A DNA stretch of 64,000 bases from Ditylenchus dipsaci. Taxonomy: Eukaryota > Nematoda > Chromadorea > Rhabditida > Anguinidae. How positions within the stretch are numbered: position 1 is the stretch's first letter; every line of letters begins with the position of its first letter. Below are positions 63,071 through 64,000 of this stretch, one piece after another. The position numbers were made by a program, and so were the translations under genes. Under the pieces are notes generated by a model. The model had not been told where the DNA came from. It searched no databases and saw only the letters and a list, made by a program, of their open reading frames with translations. The stretch lies in contig SADC01001266.1 of assembly GCA_004194705.1 (NCBI GenBank), positions 57,593 through 121,592 of the forward strand. The letters are read 5' to 3'.

Positions 63071-64000
63071 GGTTGTAACATAAGTTCCCAGCGTTTTTTT
63101 GGAATTTCAAATTTTATTGGTGTTTCATAAAAGAAACATACATCACAGTTGCATATCATTCAGTAATGTAGTCTCCATCGTTATTTACCACTTCCTTCCA
63201 TTTTTCCGGCAATTTGTCGATTCCCTTCCGCCAAAAGTCACCAGGTCGAGAGTCGAACCAATCTTGAAGCCATCTTCGAGTTCTCATTATTTTCAAACGT
63301 AACTCCGCGCAAATCATTGGAAAGGCAGAGAAAAGATAGTAGTCACTAGGGGCCAGATCGGGAGAGTATGGCGGTGCAGTAACACTTCCATCCGAGCTCA
63401 AGAAGAGCTTTTTTGACAAGTTTAGCCACGTGTGGTCTGGCGTTGTCGTGGAGCAGGATCACTTGTCCTTGGCGATCAGGTCTCTTTTCTTGGATTGCTT
63501 TGGATAGCCGCAAGGTGACGGGAAATGGTCATTGCATTGCTGTCCTCTACTCAGCAATTCCGAGTTGTTTGACGGCCATCCTCCTTCAAAGAGACTCCAG
63601 ACGGTCCTCATCAAACTCGACTGGACGGCCGGAGCGGGAAGCGTCTTCAAGGTCAAAGATCCCTTTTTGAATTTGGCAAACCATTCACGAGCAGTGCTTT
63701 CGCCAATAGCAGCCTCTCCGTACACAGCGCAAATGTCCCGAGCAGCTTGTGCAGCTTTTTGGCCTCGATTGAAAGCAAAAAGAAGAAGTGTCGAAAATGT
63801 GATTTTTGTCAACTTGACAATCCATTTCATTGCCTATAACTGATTAAAAAAATTTAAAGCACACAAGGAGTAACACTTATAGCGAGTAAACGTAATGAGA
63901 GACAAATACAGGGCTTCATTTGGTAAATAACATGGCACAAGGCAGCAACCATTCGTGTCAGAGATACCGTCAATAAAAACGCTGGGAACTATGTTACAAC
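63071..64000 (-). mobile_element. mariner element, internally deleted
   Basis: GGTTGTAACATAAGTTCCCA with GCGTTTTT at the left is inverted at the window end (AACGCTGGGAACTATGTTAC), so the element runs to within a few bases of 64000. A TA precedes its left end. The transposase inside is decayed (next entry). Confidence 0.85.
63156..63830 (-). pseudogene. mariner transposase relic
   Basis: The start (about 63830) encodes FAFNRGQKAAQAARDICAVY and STAREWFAKFKKG, the helix-turn-helix region of mariner transposases. The catalytic end follows in other frames: VILLHDNARPH, then APPYSPDLAPSDYYLFSAF with the second and third acidic positions of a DD34D site. About 360 bp of the catalytic core, including the first aspartate, are missing near 63480-63530, and at least two further frameshifts separate the parts. 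Confidence 0.85.

Overview
This window is eukaryotic, AT-rich and repeat-rich, and most likely comes from a nematode. The case for a nematode rests on short introns (about 45-70 nt, many ending TTTTCAG), an N-terminal fragment of a patched-related (PTR) gene of the type expanded in nematodes, an F-box gene with a strong TTTTTTCAG acceptor just before its ATG, and a FLYWCH-type transposable element. No species can be named. Coding sequence is sparse and most of the 64 kb is transposable-element DNA, much of it nested.

Genes from left to right: an RNF126/RNF115-like RING-H2 ubiquitin ligase (0.6-1.6 kb, +, complete); an F-box protein whose last ~41 codons lie in an inserted miniature element (3.4-4.3 kb, +); a predicted secreted GNAT acetyltransferase (7.9-8.5 kb, -) and a multiply frameshifted paralogue (20.3-21.0 kb, -); tRNA-Val(CAC) (23.4 kb, -); the 5' part of a PTR gene (24.8-29.0 kb, +); the middle of a CASPR/neurexin-IV-like adhesion receptor with FA58C, LamG, LamG, EGF and fibrinogen-like domains (37.7-30.8 kb, -); a FLYWCH plus Ulp1-protease gene carried in a 2.5-kb transposon with a 10-bp target duplication (52.3-54.8 kb, -); and an unrecognised type I membrane protein with a Thr-rich stalk (56.9-58.9 kb, +). 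The right edge holds an internally deleted mariner.

The mobile DNA falls into recurrent groups: (a) TA-flanked elements beginning CCGTATTTCCTCTAAT, one of which still holds a piece of pogo/Tigger-like transposase; (b) TA-flanked CAGTCGAACCTCGATA elements; (c) elements with 8-bp target duplications (hAT-like), several with ends built of short tandem units; (d) fold-back elements carrying tRNA-like Pol III modules in one or both arms; (e) TTAA-flanked piggyBac-like elements; (f) long near-perfect palindromes.

Two cross-cutting points affect interpretation. Several otherwise convincing genes (CASPR-like at two places, FLYWCH-Ulp1, the membrane protein) are each out of frame by exactly one missing base at a short homopolymer, which suggests consensus errors rather than gene death. 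The PTR and CASPR-like genes point at each other and both stop between 29.0 and 30.8 kb without their 3' halves, so that interval may be a rearrangement breakpoint or a misjoin.
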